Assembly (NCBI GenBank): GCA_021234155.1
Contig: JAJEKV010000022.1
Location: 9,364,934 to 9,428,933 of the forward strand
Direction: 5' to 3'
DNA from: Isoetes taiwanensis
Taxonomy: Eukaryota; Streptophyta; Lycopodiopsida; Isoetales; Isoetaceae
DNA: 64,000 nucleotides
The translations under genes were made by a program, and so were the position numbers. Below, piece after piece: positions 35,118 to 46,482 of this stretch. Under the pieces are notes generated by a model. The model worked only from the letters and a program-made list of their open reading frames with translations. It was not told the DNA's origin and searched no databases. Numbering within the stretch: position 1 is the stretch's first letter; each line of letters opens with the position of its first letter.

Positions 35118-36706
35118 TGTGACGTTCCAAGTATTTATACGGTATACGTATAAATATATTGACACGTCACCCAGTATAGATACGCCACTATGGGGTATAG
35201 TAACCTAGGGGGTTGACCTAATAGGGATTAAATTATCATTAAGGATAATAACCTATAATTAAGGAATTAATATTTAAGAAGGATAATTAAGTTAATTATG
35301 GTTTAGGAAGGCGCCACCTGGCCAAACTCGATTGGCCAGCATGGTGAATACTAATTGGATCCATTAAGGTGGATCACCACCCCCATATCAACCAAAATCG
35401 AACCAGTTGAGCGCCCAAGGAGCAGTTGAGCGCCCAAGGACTGTTGCTGACTTCACCAAAATCACTGAACAACCACTAGCTGTTGTTGCCACCCTACTTA
35501 TAGCCCTATGGAAGCACCCCACGATAACAGTTCCAGCCGAAACACGGGTTAGTAATAGTTTAACTTGTGATTGTAGGATAGTACTTCAGTACTCTCTTTT
35601 CTGATTGCTTTTGTTGAGATTAACCCTTCTCTGGTAAGTAGGATTACATTTCAATTATGAATGGTGCTCTGATAAGGAATGCTTGATGTATCTATGAAGT
35701 ATTTCGGTAGCTTCCACTAAACAAGGGTTTAAAGGGGGGGTAGAGACCTCTGAGCTCATATATGATAGTATGCTCCTAGATAGAGCCCCGTAATATGCCC
35801 ATTTGATGCGGCTGCGTACAAGAGACCCACCGGGTCGTAGACGCTATGGTCCGGCTTAGCACCGAGAGAAGGGACGCAGTGGTGAAGTGGGGAGGGTCTT
35901 GCACGAACATAAAAGGCTCCTGAGACTCCTACAGTGGGCTAGACGATGGCAGGTCCACGTAGGGGCGGGTATGGGTCCGACACTCCCCGGGTGTAGAGGT
36001 GTGATCCGTATGGAGCATCTTGCACTTTGAGTAGATTTAGGGTGAGTAAGTTGGGTGCGGATGGTCGGGGGTGTGATGCGGCACGTATTCTCTAGCTCAC
36101 CCATGGAACCACAGTGTGATCCTGGAAGGGGACGCTTCCCTCGACACCCTCATCCGGACCAGGGCGTCATGAACCCCGAGTAGGCTCAAAAGGGTGATAC
36201 CTTGAGTCTCAAGTCTCCCAAGGCTATAGCGGCCATAGCGTGGATCGACCCATCCGCAAAGTGTGCACAATGTGGGGGCGGATGGAGTGGACAACCCTAG
36301 CCGATGTTCTATGCCGCCCAACGCCCGGTTATACCTCATGTCTCACGATCTCCCCGAGATCGAAGCCGTCAGTCCATCCTCACAGGAGTCTGAACCGGGG
36401 TAGAACTTGGGGATTGGGTGTTTTCTTAGGTTTAGATGCATATTCTGTGCCGTTGGTATCTGGATGGATGCGCCACCCTTCGTGGTGGTTATTTATATAT
36501 GATTTATGCCGTGTGCTAACCCTTGTATTCATGCTTCCACGGCGTAGGCCCATCGGCGTGGGCGTGGGCCGAATGACACCTCCGTGTCCTTCACTCGAGC
36601 CTCTCTACGTAGATGGCCCGGGTCAGACGGAGGGCCCTGCCCATGGCGAGATGGATTGCCACGGGAGGGGAAAGTCCCCGTATATATACGGCCGGGGGTC
36701 GTCACA
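35118..36706 (+). repeat. Element B 5' LTR
   Basis: Starts TGTGACGTTCC, ends GGTCGTCACA. It is 1589 bp. Open frames inside (such as 35407-35604) recur in the other LTR and are not genes. Confidence 0.9.
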
Positions 36707-37473
36707 GTGGTATTGCTCGAAATCATAGCACTGACCAAACACTAACTCGTTAGTTCGGTAGTTAGGAGGAGGCTAATCTAGTGTGTTGTTTAGTCCTCTT
36801 TGATGTTTGGTTTTGTGTTAGGTTAAAGTAAGAAATTGTAGATTTAAAGAAGTTAGGGCGACTGGAGGCCCCAAGTTTGGAGGGGTTATAAATTTTTGTA
36901 GGTAGTTCAAATGAAGGAGAAAGTGGTTCCATTGGATCGGGCGTACCCCAATTACCCTAGGACAGTCGTCGCTGGCGAAAAAATGGTCAAGGGAAGGCCC
37001 GAAAGTCAACTCGGGCGCCGCTTGATTTTTGTCGCCTTTACGGTCCATGGGGGAGAGCCTAAAATCTTTGTCGGCCCGGACCGTACCGTCATGAGAGTCA
37101 ACCCGGGCCGAAGTCAACCCGGCTTGCTTTTCGTCGACCCGGTCGCCGGTGTGGGAGCGCGCAGAATGCCGCGTCGGCCGACCAGATTTTTTTCCGCGTA
37201 TTCCCCGCCGTATAAACAATTTTTTCTATACAATAAAAAAATAAAAAGTTAATAAGAAAAAAATTTAAACTTTAAAAGTTAGCCAACCGTTGAAGTTAGT
37301 ACCCCCGCCTTGCCTTCAGCGCCTCCGCCCGCCGAAACCGACGCCCGCCATCGCCGCCGGACCTGACCTTGCTTCTTCGCCCTAGTTCTTCGCTAACCCT
37401 AGCGCCTTCCATATCGCTCCCCTAGCCGCAAGCGCCTACCGCCTGTTCTTCTAGACCTCAGCGCCATAAGCCA
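36707..37473 (+). other. Element B leader
   Basis: GTGGTATTGCTCG directly after the LTR is where a primer site should be. It keeps TGGTAT of the initiator-tRNA type and then diverges. The rest is leader with no supported gene; 37300-37450 is C-rich. Confidence 0.5.
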
Positions 37474-38672
37474 TGGCCAACACCAAGAGTACTGCACATG
37501 GCTACTGACCCGGCCTTCATCGACATACTTCTGGACGAGTTGGTAAACCGCTTCGAGAACAATGATAGGATTCCCTATCCTATCTACCATTTCTCGGAGC
37601 CGTTTCTGATCCGATTGAACCTCCGCCAGCTTCCTTACACCATGGCCGAGCAACCTGACTTGGTCATGATGCTAATAAAGTTTTATCCTCCCGAATATGA
37701 AGGCCACACCGAGGAGGAGGACATACGGAAGGAGGCCGACCGTATCAGAAACTTGGCCAGGGAAGATGACCAAAGGGAGATAGAGCGAGCTGATACGGTG
37801 GCTCGAGGTAGAAAATACCGGTATCTCGGAGATGGAGTTGCCGTTATAGATGGCAGGGCCATCGAGATTCCCCCATACCGATGGGATGAGGATTCTACGC
37901 CTTCATATGGGGAGATCCCCGAGCACGATAGATTACTTAATAACGATTCAGATAGACATGGCCCAATGGGTCTCGACGGCATTCATACCGAGCTCCTCCA
38001 CGCCAATGTTGTAGAGCCGCAAGACAGGTTGAAGAAGACCTCCTGAGAGCCAGGAGTTCCCGGAAGAGCGGGAGAGGATCCAAAGGGAAAAGAAGAGAAG
38101 GCCCCAGAGCAATTACCAAATAGGCGGGGGATCGTGGAGGGCAGGGGCCCAACCCCAACAGAGCATACGACCAGAAGCACCGGAGGAAGTCCGGGGCCCG
38201 AAGTCCCAAGTCAATACAAGGGAAAAGCCGAGGGACCGGCTTCGGCTTTTGGGAAGAATCACGAAGCTCAATGGGAGGTTGGAGCGGGGTGGATGCGTCC
38301 CGACCCCGGTCGTTGGGGCCAAGACGTACACTGCACAAAGGGGCGGCGTCCCAACCCTCGCTCCACAGAGGAAACCCCACCGTACCGACCCGCAGATTGT
38401 CAGCCTTACGGGGAGATCCGTAAGTTTCAGAAGTCCACCCAACTTCTGATACGGAAGCTCCCCTTCCAGAGGTTGGTTCGGGAGATTGCCCAGGAGTTCA
38501 AAACCGACCTCCGCTTCCAGACTTTTGCCATCTTGGCACTCCAAGAGGCTGCGGAGGCTTATCTGGTGGCACTCTTTGGTGGCGCCAATCTTTCGCCGAT
38601 CCACGCAAGAGGGTCACCATAATGCCTAAGGATTTAGCCCTCGCCCGCAGGATTCGGGGGGAGCATCCTTAG
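37474..38672 (+). pseudogene. Cargo ORF 1 ending in a histone H3 fold, inside the gypsy element
   Basis: The frame from 37498 runs to a TGA at 38044 and continues in the same frame to 38604. From about 38410 it is unmistakably histone H3: [54 protein letters not shown]. After a one-base deletion near 38606 comes [19 protein letters not shown] and TAG at 38672. H3 packs with H4 in nucleosomes. The loop 1 spacing is canonical, not lengthened as in many CENH3s. Tail-like pieces lie upstream: MANTKSTA at 37474 and TTRSTGGS near 38170, compared with the usual start and the A-R-K-S-T-G-G site. They are separated by about 640 bp of sequence I do not recognise. This copy is disabled by one stop and one frameshift. 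The H3 identity is firm; the tail assignment is tentative. Confidence 0.85.
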
Positions 38673-38717
38673 CACATTTTTGCAGGGGTTTCACATTGTA
38701 AATATTTTTTGATATTT

Positions 38718-38737
38718 AATAAAAAAAAAAAAAAAAA
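38718..38737 (+). other. Polyadenylation signal and A run after the H3 sequence
   Basis: AATAAA merges into 17 consecutive A residues about 50 bp after the H3 stop. In an LTR element interior this is best explained as the tail of a captured, polyadenylated mRNA. Confidence 0.6.
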
Positions 38738-38885
38738 CTTTTTATTTTGCATTAAGAACCTTTTACTTTGTATTAAGTACGAAAATGCTGACATCAGCAT
38801 AAATAAAAGGGGTTAAAAAGGATCTTCAAAGTTTCATTTCATTTGTTATATCTGTTTTTCTTCCTTCCTCCTCCCTTCCAGCGCC

Positions 38886-40264
38886 ATGGCAGCCACCGAC
38901 CTACTTACATGGTACCAAGACGGAGAGCATTGGGATCCGCAAGTGCCCTTCGACCTGTTGCGCCCCTTGCTATGTCAGCGCCTTGATCTCATCATTAATA
39001 TGCAGCGGCACCCAGACTATGCCGGATTCCTGGAGTTTTACACAGAGGAGATGCTTCCTTTGTGTATTCCTCTTGGGGATCCTCCCCAGTTGTATCTAGA
39101 ACGGGAGGTGATCCGGGATATGTTAGGGGGTGACACCCATGCGTATGATGTGCTGAAAGGGAAGCTTAGATGGGGCAAGCACCTACAGGGCGACAATATC
39201 TTGAAGTTGCCTTCGCCCTAGCCATCCTCATGGATCAATGTGTTGAGGATGAGACTTTGCCTGCAGAGAAAGGCAAACTTCCTGAATCTTCCGAGGAGGG
39301 GGAAGACGAACATATAGGCATGGGTGACTTTGCCCGTTGGAAGCAGTTGGCAGAGGAGATGCCACCACGCCGGGAACAAGCTGCATGCTTGTCAGGGCTA
39401 GACGCCCTTCCAGTTGTGTATCACCAAGGGCAAGAATATCTTCTCTTGGATGATATCATCTGGACCTATCACATGGTGGCCGGATTTAAGCGCCGGCGTA
39501 AGGACCATGTACTCTATGAGCTAGCGGAGTACTGTATGGATGATTTTATCGACTTCGCTCCTATTGAGCTTCCTCCGGAGGTGCAGCAGTTACTCCAGTT
39601 CCACCAGGAGACCTTAGAGCTAGCTGAGACTTTGCTACGGCTTCGGGAGCTGGTGATGCAAGATCCGCCCTCTCAGCCTTCACCGGATGCCTTTACGGCT
39701 ATGGGACCTCATGTCCCAAATATTAACATGATCGAGGTTCCCTCCGGTTCGGATGAGGAGGGAGAGGATCTATACCATAATCCTGCGCATTTGAAGGTAG
39801 AGCAGCAGGAACTTAAGGAAGAAAAAGTCCCTATGGACTTAGAGGTGGCCACGTCAGAGACCCCGCAAGGGAAGGTATTGGGAAACCACCTTACTCGCTT
39901 CTTCTTATCAGCTTTTCGACAGGGGCAAGTTCTTTTTATAGCCCGAGACTTAGGGCCGGAGGCCGAAGCTTCATGGTGGACCCTCCATGCTCTTTCCACA
40001 TTGGCCGGGCACAAGAAGCTTCCCTATCGTACATTTACTTATGTACTCGTACGACGGGATCTTGCCCTGACGGCCTTGGGACAAGACATTGCACCCTGGA
40101 TGAGCATGAAGCTCCTTACGGCAGCCCCATTGGCTGTTGCCTATCCGCCAGAGGTTGCCTCCATTGCGGCTGCCACAGTAGACCCAGGGGTGACTCTGCT
40201 ACGACACCGACCGCCGCCGCCACCTCCTCGGCCTATGGATGAAGAGGGGGGACCTAGCTCTTAG
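38886..40264 (+). CDS. Cargo ORF 2 of the gypsy element, unrecognised
   Basis: ATG at 38886 in a strong context (GCGCCATGGC). The frame runs to 39221 and, after a frame change near 39180-39210, from there to TAG at 40264, for about 455 residues. It is acidic, with SSEEGEDEHIG and GSDEEGEDLY, and ends in a proline run. RPLLCQRLDLIINM near the start loosely parallels EPFLIRLNLRQLPY in cargo ORF 1, hinting at related modules. No domain recognised; not gag, which follows at 41210. Confidence 0.5.
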
Positions 40265-40460
40265 ATAATTGTATTACGCATTTTGTATTGCGTATAATTG
40301 TATAATTTTTGGTTTGGCATTCTCTTTGGCCATTCTATAGTTATGATATACCATCTTCTTATCAATTGTGACTATTGTATCAATGAATACAATTAAAATT
40401 GTTCTCTTCCATGATGCGTTCTTCTACCTATTGGAGTTTAGGGTATAACGAAATTGTTCA

Positions 40461-40949
40461 ATGTTCTATATTCATTTCTATCGTCTTGCAGAAGAGACAC
40501 TCGAAGAATATGAAGAGAGAATTACCGACCTGATAAGGAGGGATGATCCAGGGCCGCCTGACCAGGACTATGGCCAAAGGTATGGGGAGTACCCGGAATG
40601 GGACGAAGGTTACGAGATAGAACCCGCACCACCAGGGGAGCCCTATGATCCAGCCAAGGGGATGGAGATAGTCAACATTCTCAGGGAACGGGCCTTCGAG
40701 GATCTGAAGCAAACTCTTCGCCGCACATGGGACTATTAGGACATGTCAAGGCACGAAGCTTTCGAGGATACCAACGACCACCTGTGGCAAATCTTCTATG
40801 CATTAAGGAGGCTTTTTAATCTCCTTATTATTAGCCCAACGCTAGATTACCAATCTGTTATAGTCCAGGCCTGGGCACGATACAAGCTCGTTAGGGCTGT
40901 ACGTGAGAGTGTTCGCTATTCAATCTTGTACCCATTTGCGAACCCCTAG
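40461..40949 (+). CDS. Cargo ORF 3, short acidic and basic frames
   Basis: Two consecutive frames. 40461-40739 is rich in E, D, P and Y (YGEYPEWDEGYEIEP). 40743-40949 is basic and hydrophobic (ALRRLFNLLIISP). A gap of 3 bp separates them. Not recognised. They could be the remains of one protein or non-coding leader. Confidence 0.35.
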
Positions 40950-41209
40950 GCCCGGTCCCTGAAGTTTTTGTTCTTTTGATGTTATATGTGAGTTGAACTT
41001 TAAATGTCCAATGTATAATACCTGTCCTTGTATTATGTCTTTGTATTAACTTCTGTCACTACCAATGTACTGAATCTTAATGTAATGAATGTTTTCACCT
41101 GTTATAAGGATCTTTGCCATTGTACTCTTTCTTGTATTCTTTATCTAACTTATCCAAAATGGCATTTTTGTGAGACCTTATGTCACCATAAGTCGGCTTA
41201 TATCTTTTT

Positions 41210-42513
41210 ATGCTGGATATAGACGGTGAACGTAACGCCGCCTGGCAGACACCCTCAAATGCCAGTAGACTAACACCTGAACAGGAACTTATCTTAATGA
41301 AGAGACAACTAGGCGAGTTACAAGCTTATGTGTTGCACGCCAATCCACCACAGCACATACAAGAAGACGGACCGGAGTTACCTCCGTTACCCCCAAGTCC
41401 ACCTCCACAACAGCCAGCTGTACCTGAGACCAGCCCTGTACCTGCACAGAGGAGGCCCCATTCTAAATGTCGTCGGAGTTCCTCTAGGGATAGTGCCACC
41501 TCCTCACAATCAGCCACTTCTGTGTCTTCTGAGTCGTCGGTATCAGCTGGTGACCATGCAAAGCGCCGGGATAAGGAATACCGCAAGACGGTTGATACAG
41601 CCATAACTAGTATATGGAAGAATAGGAAATTGGCCCAGTTTGATGGGAAATCTAGAGGCGGACTGAATGCAGAGTCCTGGTTGGACGAAATGAAGGAGTT
41701 TGGGAAGTCCTATGGCATGACGAAAAAGGATACGAGAAAGGTTGCCACCACAAACCTTCACAGAGCTGCACATATTTGGTGGAAGGGTTATGCGAGCCAA
41801 GCATCCGGATGTAAGCGAGTGCAAGTTCAAAAAGTTTGCCAAAGCTTTTAAGTCGCGCATTATGTGCCTCGTGCGCACAAATGCCAACAAATTCAGACCT
41901 TCTACAGGTTAGAGCGTATGGGTATGTCGGTTCAGGCGCATTAATCGATGAATTTATGCGCTTAAGGCTGTATGTACCCGGTATGAATGAAAAGAGGGCG
42001 GTGGAGGGCTACATTGAAGGGTTGGCCCCATCAATTAAACGAATGGTTAAGGCCATAGACCCGAAATCAGTTGCAGAGGCTGAGGCTAAGGCATTGAGCC
42101 TCAAGAGGACACACCAAGGAACCAAATCCATCCGCCCCGCCCCTTACTCGCAGCCACCCCATCCACACACCTTACAAAACCCCGGCCAAGTCCGGGGCCC
42201 TCTCAGCAGAACTCTTATGGCCGCCAAGAGAATAGCTCCTCCAAGAATTCCATCCATCTCCTCTGACGGAGAACAGCTCCGCCGAGATAAGGCATGCTAC
42301 AGGTGTATGCGGCCCGGGCACTTTATGCAGAATTGTCCTTATGTCACGCAGACTGCCCAGCTAGCCATGGCCGACCTCGATTGGAACGATCTTGAGTCAA
42401 CATTACCTGTCGAGGAGGAGGCTCCCGAGTACATTCACGGTGCGTCTCATATCCTTGCAGCTATAGAAACCGCAACGGCCCGAAAGTCGACCTCTTTGTC
42501 ATTTCCACCATAG
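41210..42513 (+). pseudogene. Element B gag
   Basis: The capsid-like segment LAQFDGKSRGGLNAESWLDE and WWKGYA lies in the first frame (41210-41851). The remainder, from 41836, includes YVPGMNEKRAVEGYIEGL and the zinc knuckle CYRCMRPGHFMQNC near 42298. A proline/serine-rich N-terminus precedes it. The frame changes at least twice near 41800-41880, so no intact Gag is made. Gag forms the virus-like particle and its knuckle binds element RNA. Confidence 0.85.
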
Positions 42514-42845
42514 GTCACGTGGACAAGTAAGCCTTTTGTAATTCTTATGGATACCGGAAGTACACATAATTTTGCTTCTCCTAGAATGGCCCAGTCTTAC
42601 ACAACCGAAACCTTGAGGTCCCGGCCAGAGGCCTGTCACTCTAGCCGATGGTAAGGTCAGACATACTCATGGCCATCGCATCAATCTCAAGATGTAGTTG
42701 CCAGGTGCACCAGTTGCTTTGGGTGCCGAGTTAATGGATATTGGCAAATACGACCTCATTGTTGGTATGGAATTCTTGGCATCTGCAAAAGCCAACATAG
42801 ACTGCGAAAACGGAAGTTACCTTCAACGCAGACTAACGGGCCAGC
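42514..42845 (+). pseudogene. Element B aspartic protease
   Basis: FVILMDTGSTHNFASP near 42537-42590 is the active-site D-T-G motif. Downstream the frame is broken several times before pol begins. Confidence 0.75.
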
Positions 42846-45461
42846 GTGACTATAAAAGGTGAACCATTCAACCCTATTATCCAGTCTATGTCCATCAGGC
42901 AGTTAGATAAAGCTATACGCAAGGAAAAGCTCCTCTGCGTCATTAGACTTGCCTCCATTGAGTCAGATGCTAAGCAGAAGCAAGTAATCGATACCTTGCC
43001 AGAGGGGATTGCTAATCTTCGCCGAGAATTTGGTGATCTTTTTCCAGATGAGATCCAGAAGCTTCCTCCTTTCAGAGGGGTCGAATGTGAGATAGCTTTA
43101 GAGCCCGGTACTAAGCCTACCAGCAAGGCCCCATACCGTATGAGTCCTCCAGAGCTGGCAGAACTTAAGAAGCAACTTCAGGAGTTACTAAACCTAGGTT
43201 TCATTCGACCTAGTGTTTCACCCTTTGGCGCTCCTATTCTTTTTGTTAAGAAAAAGGACGGCTTGAGGATGTGTATTGATTATCGGCAACTCAACAAGCA
43301 TACCATCAAGAATCGCTATGCTTTGCCTAGAGCAGATGATCTAATGGATCAGTTGCAAGGGGCTAAGTATTTCTCAAAGATTGATCTACGCTCCGGATAC
43401 CATCAGATAAGGATTAAAGAGGAGGACATCCATAAATCTGCTTTTCGCACTAGATATGGGCATTATGAGTTTACCGTTATGCCTTTTGGATTAACTAATG
43501 CCCCGGCAACTTTCATGCGATTGATGAATGATGTCTTCCGACAATACTTGGATGATTTTGTTGTTATTTTCTTTGACGACATTCTCATCTATAGTAAGAC
43601 CCTAGAGGATCTTAGATTGGCCCTACAAAAGCTAAGACGTCATCAGCTCTTTGCCAAGTTCTCAAAGTGCAAGTTTGCCACTCCGAAGGTCGATTATTTG
43701 GGCCATGTCATTTTGGCAGACGGAATTGCTACAGATCCGGCAAAGATAGAGGCCGTAAGGGAATGGCCTATTCCAGGAAATGTTTCCGAAGTCCGCAGTT
43801 TCTTGGGATTAGCAGGGTATTATCGGAAATTTGTAAAGGATTTTGCAAAGATTGCGGCACCTCTTACAAATCTTACAAAGCATGAGAAAGTGAAGGATTG
43901 GATGGAACACTGGAAGGCAAAAGTTCAGGGGAGTTTCCAACAGCTTAAAGATGCCTTAACGTCAGCACCAGTTCTTACATTGCCCGATCCTAAGAAGGAT
44001 AAACTAGTGGCAACGGATGCCAGTAAGTTTGCCACTGGTGGAGTCCTAATGCAGGAGGGGAGGGTGATTGCCTATGATTCAAAGAAAATGAACGAGACGA
44101 AGCAGCGATACCCTACCCATGATCAGGAATTGTTAGCCGTTGTCCGTGCCCTGCGGATATGGAGACACTACCTTCTTGGTAGAAGATTTCAGTTACATAT
44201 GGATCATCAAAGCCTCCGTTATTTATCCACCCAGCCGAATCTCAACCTCCGTCAGAGGAGATGGATGGAATTCTTGGAGGAGTATCATTTTGAGATTATG
44301 TATAAACCTGGAAAGCACAATGTCGTTGCGGATGCGTTGTCACGCCATCCCTTGGTAATCCGAACCCATTGTAATGCAATTTCTACACTCACGAGTGAGT
44401 TTGGGAAGCAGATAGAACAGACCTTGGCCACAGATTCCGAGTTCCGTGATGTTTGGGATAGTTTGGCTAAGGAAGCTCGCACAGATAAGGAGCGGGAAGC
44501 CTTTCGTTCGTATAAGAAAGAGGGCAACTTGTTATATTACAAAGATAAGTTGTGTGTGCCTGAGACTTCAGGAGTACGTAAGCTCATTCTCCATGACACA
44601 CACAACAGCCCTATAGCTGGACACGCAGGTTTTATGAAGACCTACTTTAAGATTCGCTCCAGCTATTTCTGGCCTTCTATGAAGAAGGACATTGCCCGGT
44701 ACATTAAGCAGTGTCAGGTGTGTCAGCAAACCAAAGCTGAGCAGTTAAGGATTCCAGGCGAGTTACAACCTCTGGATGTGCCCAATGCCAAATGGGAAGT
44801 GATAACCATGGATTTCATTGTGGGCCTTCCACGTACTCTCCGTGGATATGATGCGATAATGGTAGTGGTCGACAAATTGTCAAAAATGGCTCATTTCTTG
44901 CCATGTCGTACCACGGACACAGCTTTCGATACTGCTCTGCTATTTGCCAAGGAGATCTTTAGATTACACGGAATGCCACGAGTTATTATATCCGATAGGG
45001 ATCCCAAATTCGTAAGTGCATTCTGGAGAGATTTCTTTGCCACCATCCAGACCAAGCTTGCTATGAGTACGGCATATCATCCTCAAACAGATGGTCAGAC
45101 AGAGCGCACCAATCGCATTATAGAGGATATGCTACGAAGTTATGTGTGGAGTAAGCAATCACAATGGGCTGACTATATCTATCTGGTCGAGTTTGCCTAC
45201 AACAGCATGAAACAGGAGTCTTACAGAATGTCTCCCTTTATGATAAATTATGGCTACCAATGCCTTACTCCAGACACATGGCATAACCCCGTTTCTAAAG
45301 TGGAGGTTTCTCAACAACTCCTCTTGGAGACGCAAGCTCTGGTCGAAGAAGTTCGGGGTTACTTGTTAGCAGCACGCAGTCGTCAGAAGAGTGTAGCCGA
45401 TAAGCACAGAACCCCACGCGTTTCCAGGTGGGGGAATCAGTTTGGCTTAAGATTAAGGTAA
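42846..45461 (+). CDS. Element B Pol: reverse transcriptase, RNase H, integrase
   Basis: One open frame of 871 codons. The RT (about residues 60-270) has [26 protein letters not shown] and catalytic FFDDILIYS near residue 243; the usual Y-x-D-D is F-F-D-D here. RNase H follows ([14 protein letters not shown] near 387; ADALSR). The integrase has an HHCC finger ([15 protein letters not shown]...CQVCQQTK) and the D, D, E residues in [17 protein letters not shown] and TDGQTERTN. It is the best-preserved part of the element. A frameshift near 45425 separates it from the integrase tail. Confidence 0.95.
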   Translation: MTIKGEPFNPIIQSMSIRQLDKAIRKEKLLCVIRLASIESDAKQKQVIDTLPEGIANLRREFGDLFPDEIQKLPPFRGVECEIALEPGTKPTSKAPYRMSPPELAELKKQLQELLNLGFIRPSVSPFGAPILFVKKKDGLRMCIDYRQLNKHTIKNRYALPRADDLMDQLQGAKYFSKIDLRSGYHQIRIKEEDIHKSAFRTRYGHYEFTVMPFGLTNAPATFMRLMNDVFRQYLDDFVVIFFDDILIYSKTLEDLRLALQKLRRHQLFAKFSKCKFATPKVDYLGHVILADGIATDPAKIEAVREWPIPGNVSEVRSFLGLAGYYRKFVKDFAKIAAPLTNLTKHEKVKDWMEHWKAKVQGSFQQLKDALTSAPVLTLPDPKKDKLVATDASKFATGGVLMQEGRVIAYDSKKMNETKQRYPTHDQELLAVVRALRIWRHYLLGRRFQLHMDHQSLRYLSTQPNLNLRQRRWMEFLEEYHFEIMYKPGKHNVVADALSRHPLVIRTHCNAISTLTSEFGKQIEQTLATDSEFRDVWDSLAKEARTDKEREAFRSYKKEGNLLYYKDKLCVPETSGVRKLILHDTHNSPIAGHAGFMKTYFKIRSSYFWPSMKKDIARYIKQCQVCQQTKAEQLRIPGELQPLDVPNAKWEVITMDFIVGLPRTLRGYDAIMVVVDKLSKMAHFLPCRTTDTAFDTALLFAKEIFRLHGMPRVIISDRDPKFVSAFWRDFFATIQTKLAMSTAYHPQTDGQTERTNRIIEDMLRSYVWSKQSQWADYIYLVEFAYNSMKQESYRMSPFMINYGYQCLTPDTWHNPVSKVEVSQQLLLETQALVEEVRGYLLAARSRQKSVADKHRTPRVSRWGNQFGLRLR

Positions 45462-45918
45462 AACAAGCCAAGCTTAAGATTGGCAACTGCAAGAAGTTGG
45501 CACCCAGATGGGCTGGACCGTTCAAAATTATTGAGCGTGTTGGAGAGCAGGCATATCGCTTGGATTTGCCGCCCCGCTTGAAGATCCACAAGGTCTTTCA
45601 CGTGAGTCTTCTGAAACAACACACCCCTGATCCAGAGGAGGTTTTGGATACCCCAACCCTCCTAGAAATGACATAGGAGCAGCTGGAGATAGTGCCTGAA
45701 GCTCTTCGAGATCGGGCTTATAAACAAACCAGAAGGACTCTAAGTGGAAGCACTTACCAGTTGAGGATGCTACTTGGGTGATGAAGATAGACCTTGACAA
45801 GCACTATCCGGACTTCATGCGGGAATCGCAAGGCCGCACCATCAACGATGCTATCAACCCTGAAGCCGGCGGTAAGCTTAGAAGCTTGATTGCCAAGAGT
45901 AGCGCTCTAGAGGGGTAG
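45428..45918 (+). pseudogene. Element B integrase C-terminus with chromodomain-like tail
   Basis: Continues Pol after the frame change: [27 protein letters not shown] (GPY/F module) and KIHKVFHVSLLKQH. After a TAG at 45674 and further shifts come ALRDRAYKQTRRT and HLPVEDATWV, matching the end of a retroelement chromodomain, then a stop at 45916. Chromodomains in chromoviruses direct integration to marked chromatin. Confidence 0.75.
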
Positions 45919-46482
45919 ATGCATCGTAAATATAATAGTTACCGATGATGAGATCACTTTTGTGTTCTCTAGGACGTGGTGTACTGTCAATGTTGACCTG
46001 ACCACGCCTTCCTTGAAGAGCAGGCTACGTTCGTCCCGGCTATAATGGGAACTTGACCATTCCCTATGCCGCAATGAATTGCGAACCATAGACATGATAG
46101 GTTCCCTGCTAAATAGGATTTTTCTTTTCGTTACTATGGGGGTGGTCCCTTCAACCACAATCTAATTATATATACTGATATACTAACATGTGCAGGCCAG
46201 TGAGCAGTACGTGACCTGCCCATGTTAGAGGGTTGCTGATGGCCCGATTTCTTCAGTTTATTTTGTCTGCACGTCTTGTTTTGTTATTACTCGGATGTTG
46301 GTATTGGACTTAGGTCCTTAAACTTTTTTATTATGATAATCATGTGAACTGCACCTCGGTGCTTAAACTGTTTTAAACTTTAAACTTCGGAAATAAGAAA
46401 TTATCTTCCTTCATAATGTGATTTCCTATATTTGTATCTAACCCCAATGTTGAGGACAGCATTAAGTCTAAGGAGGGGAGAA
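45919..46482 (+). other. Element B 3' untranslated region and polypurine tract
   Basis: No gene. AAGGAGGGGAGAA at 46470-46482 abuts the right LTR and is the plus-strand primer. Confidence 0.75.

Noticed and set aside
34752-35165. Long minus-strand frame starting inside the LTR
   Set aside because: Its first part is gypsy LTR sequence; only the part below 35118 is LINE reverse transcriptase, so it is not a single gene.
35407-35604. 65-codon ORF inside the gypsy LTR, also at 46783-46980
   Set aside because: It occurs at the same place in both LTRs simply because the LTRs are copies, and it has no domain.
36240-36728. 162-codon ORF at the end of the left LTR
   Set aside because: Lies within the LTR, is not preserved in the other LTR and has no recognisable motif.
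37498-38672. Calling the H3-like cargo a centromeric CENH3
   Set aside because: Loop 1 has the canonical H3 length and KTDLRFQ, and the C-terminus matches ordinary H3, so CENH3 is not supported.
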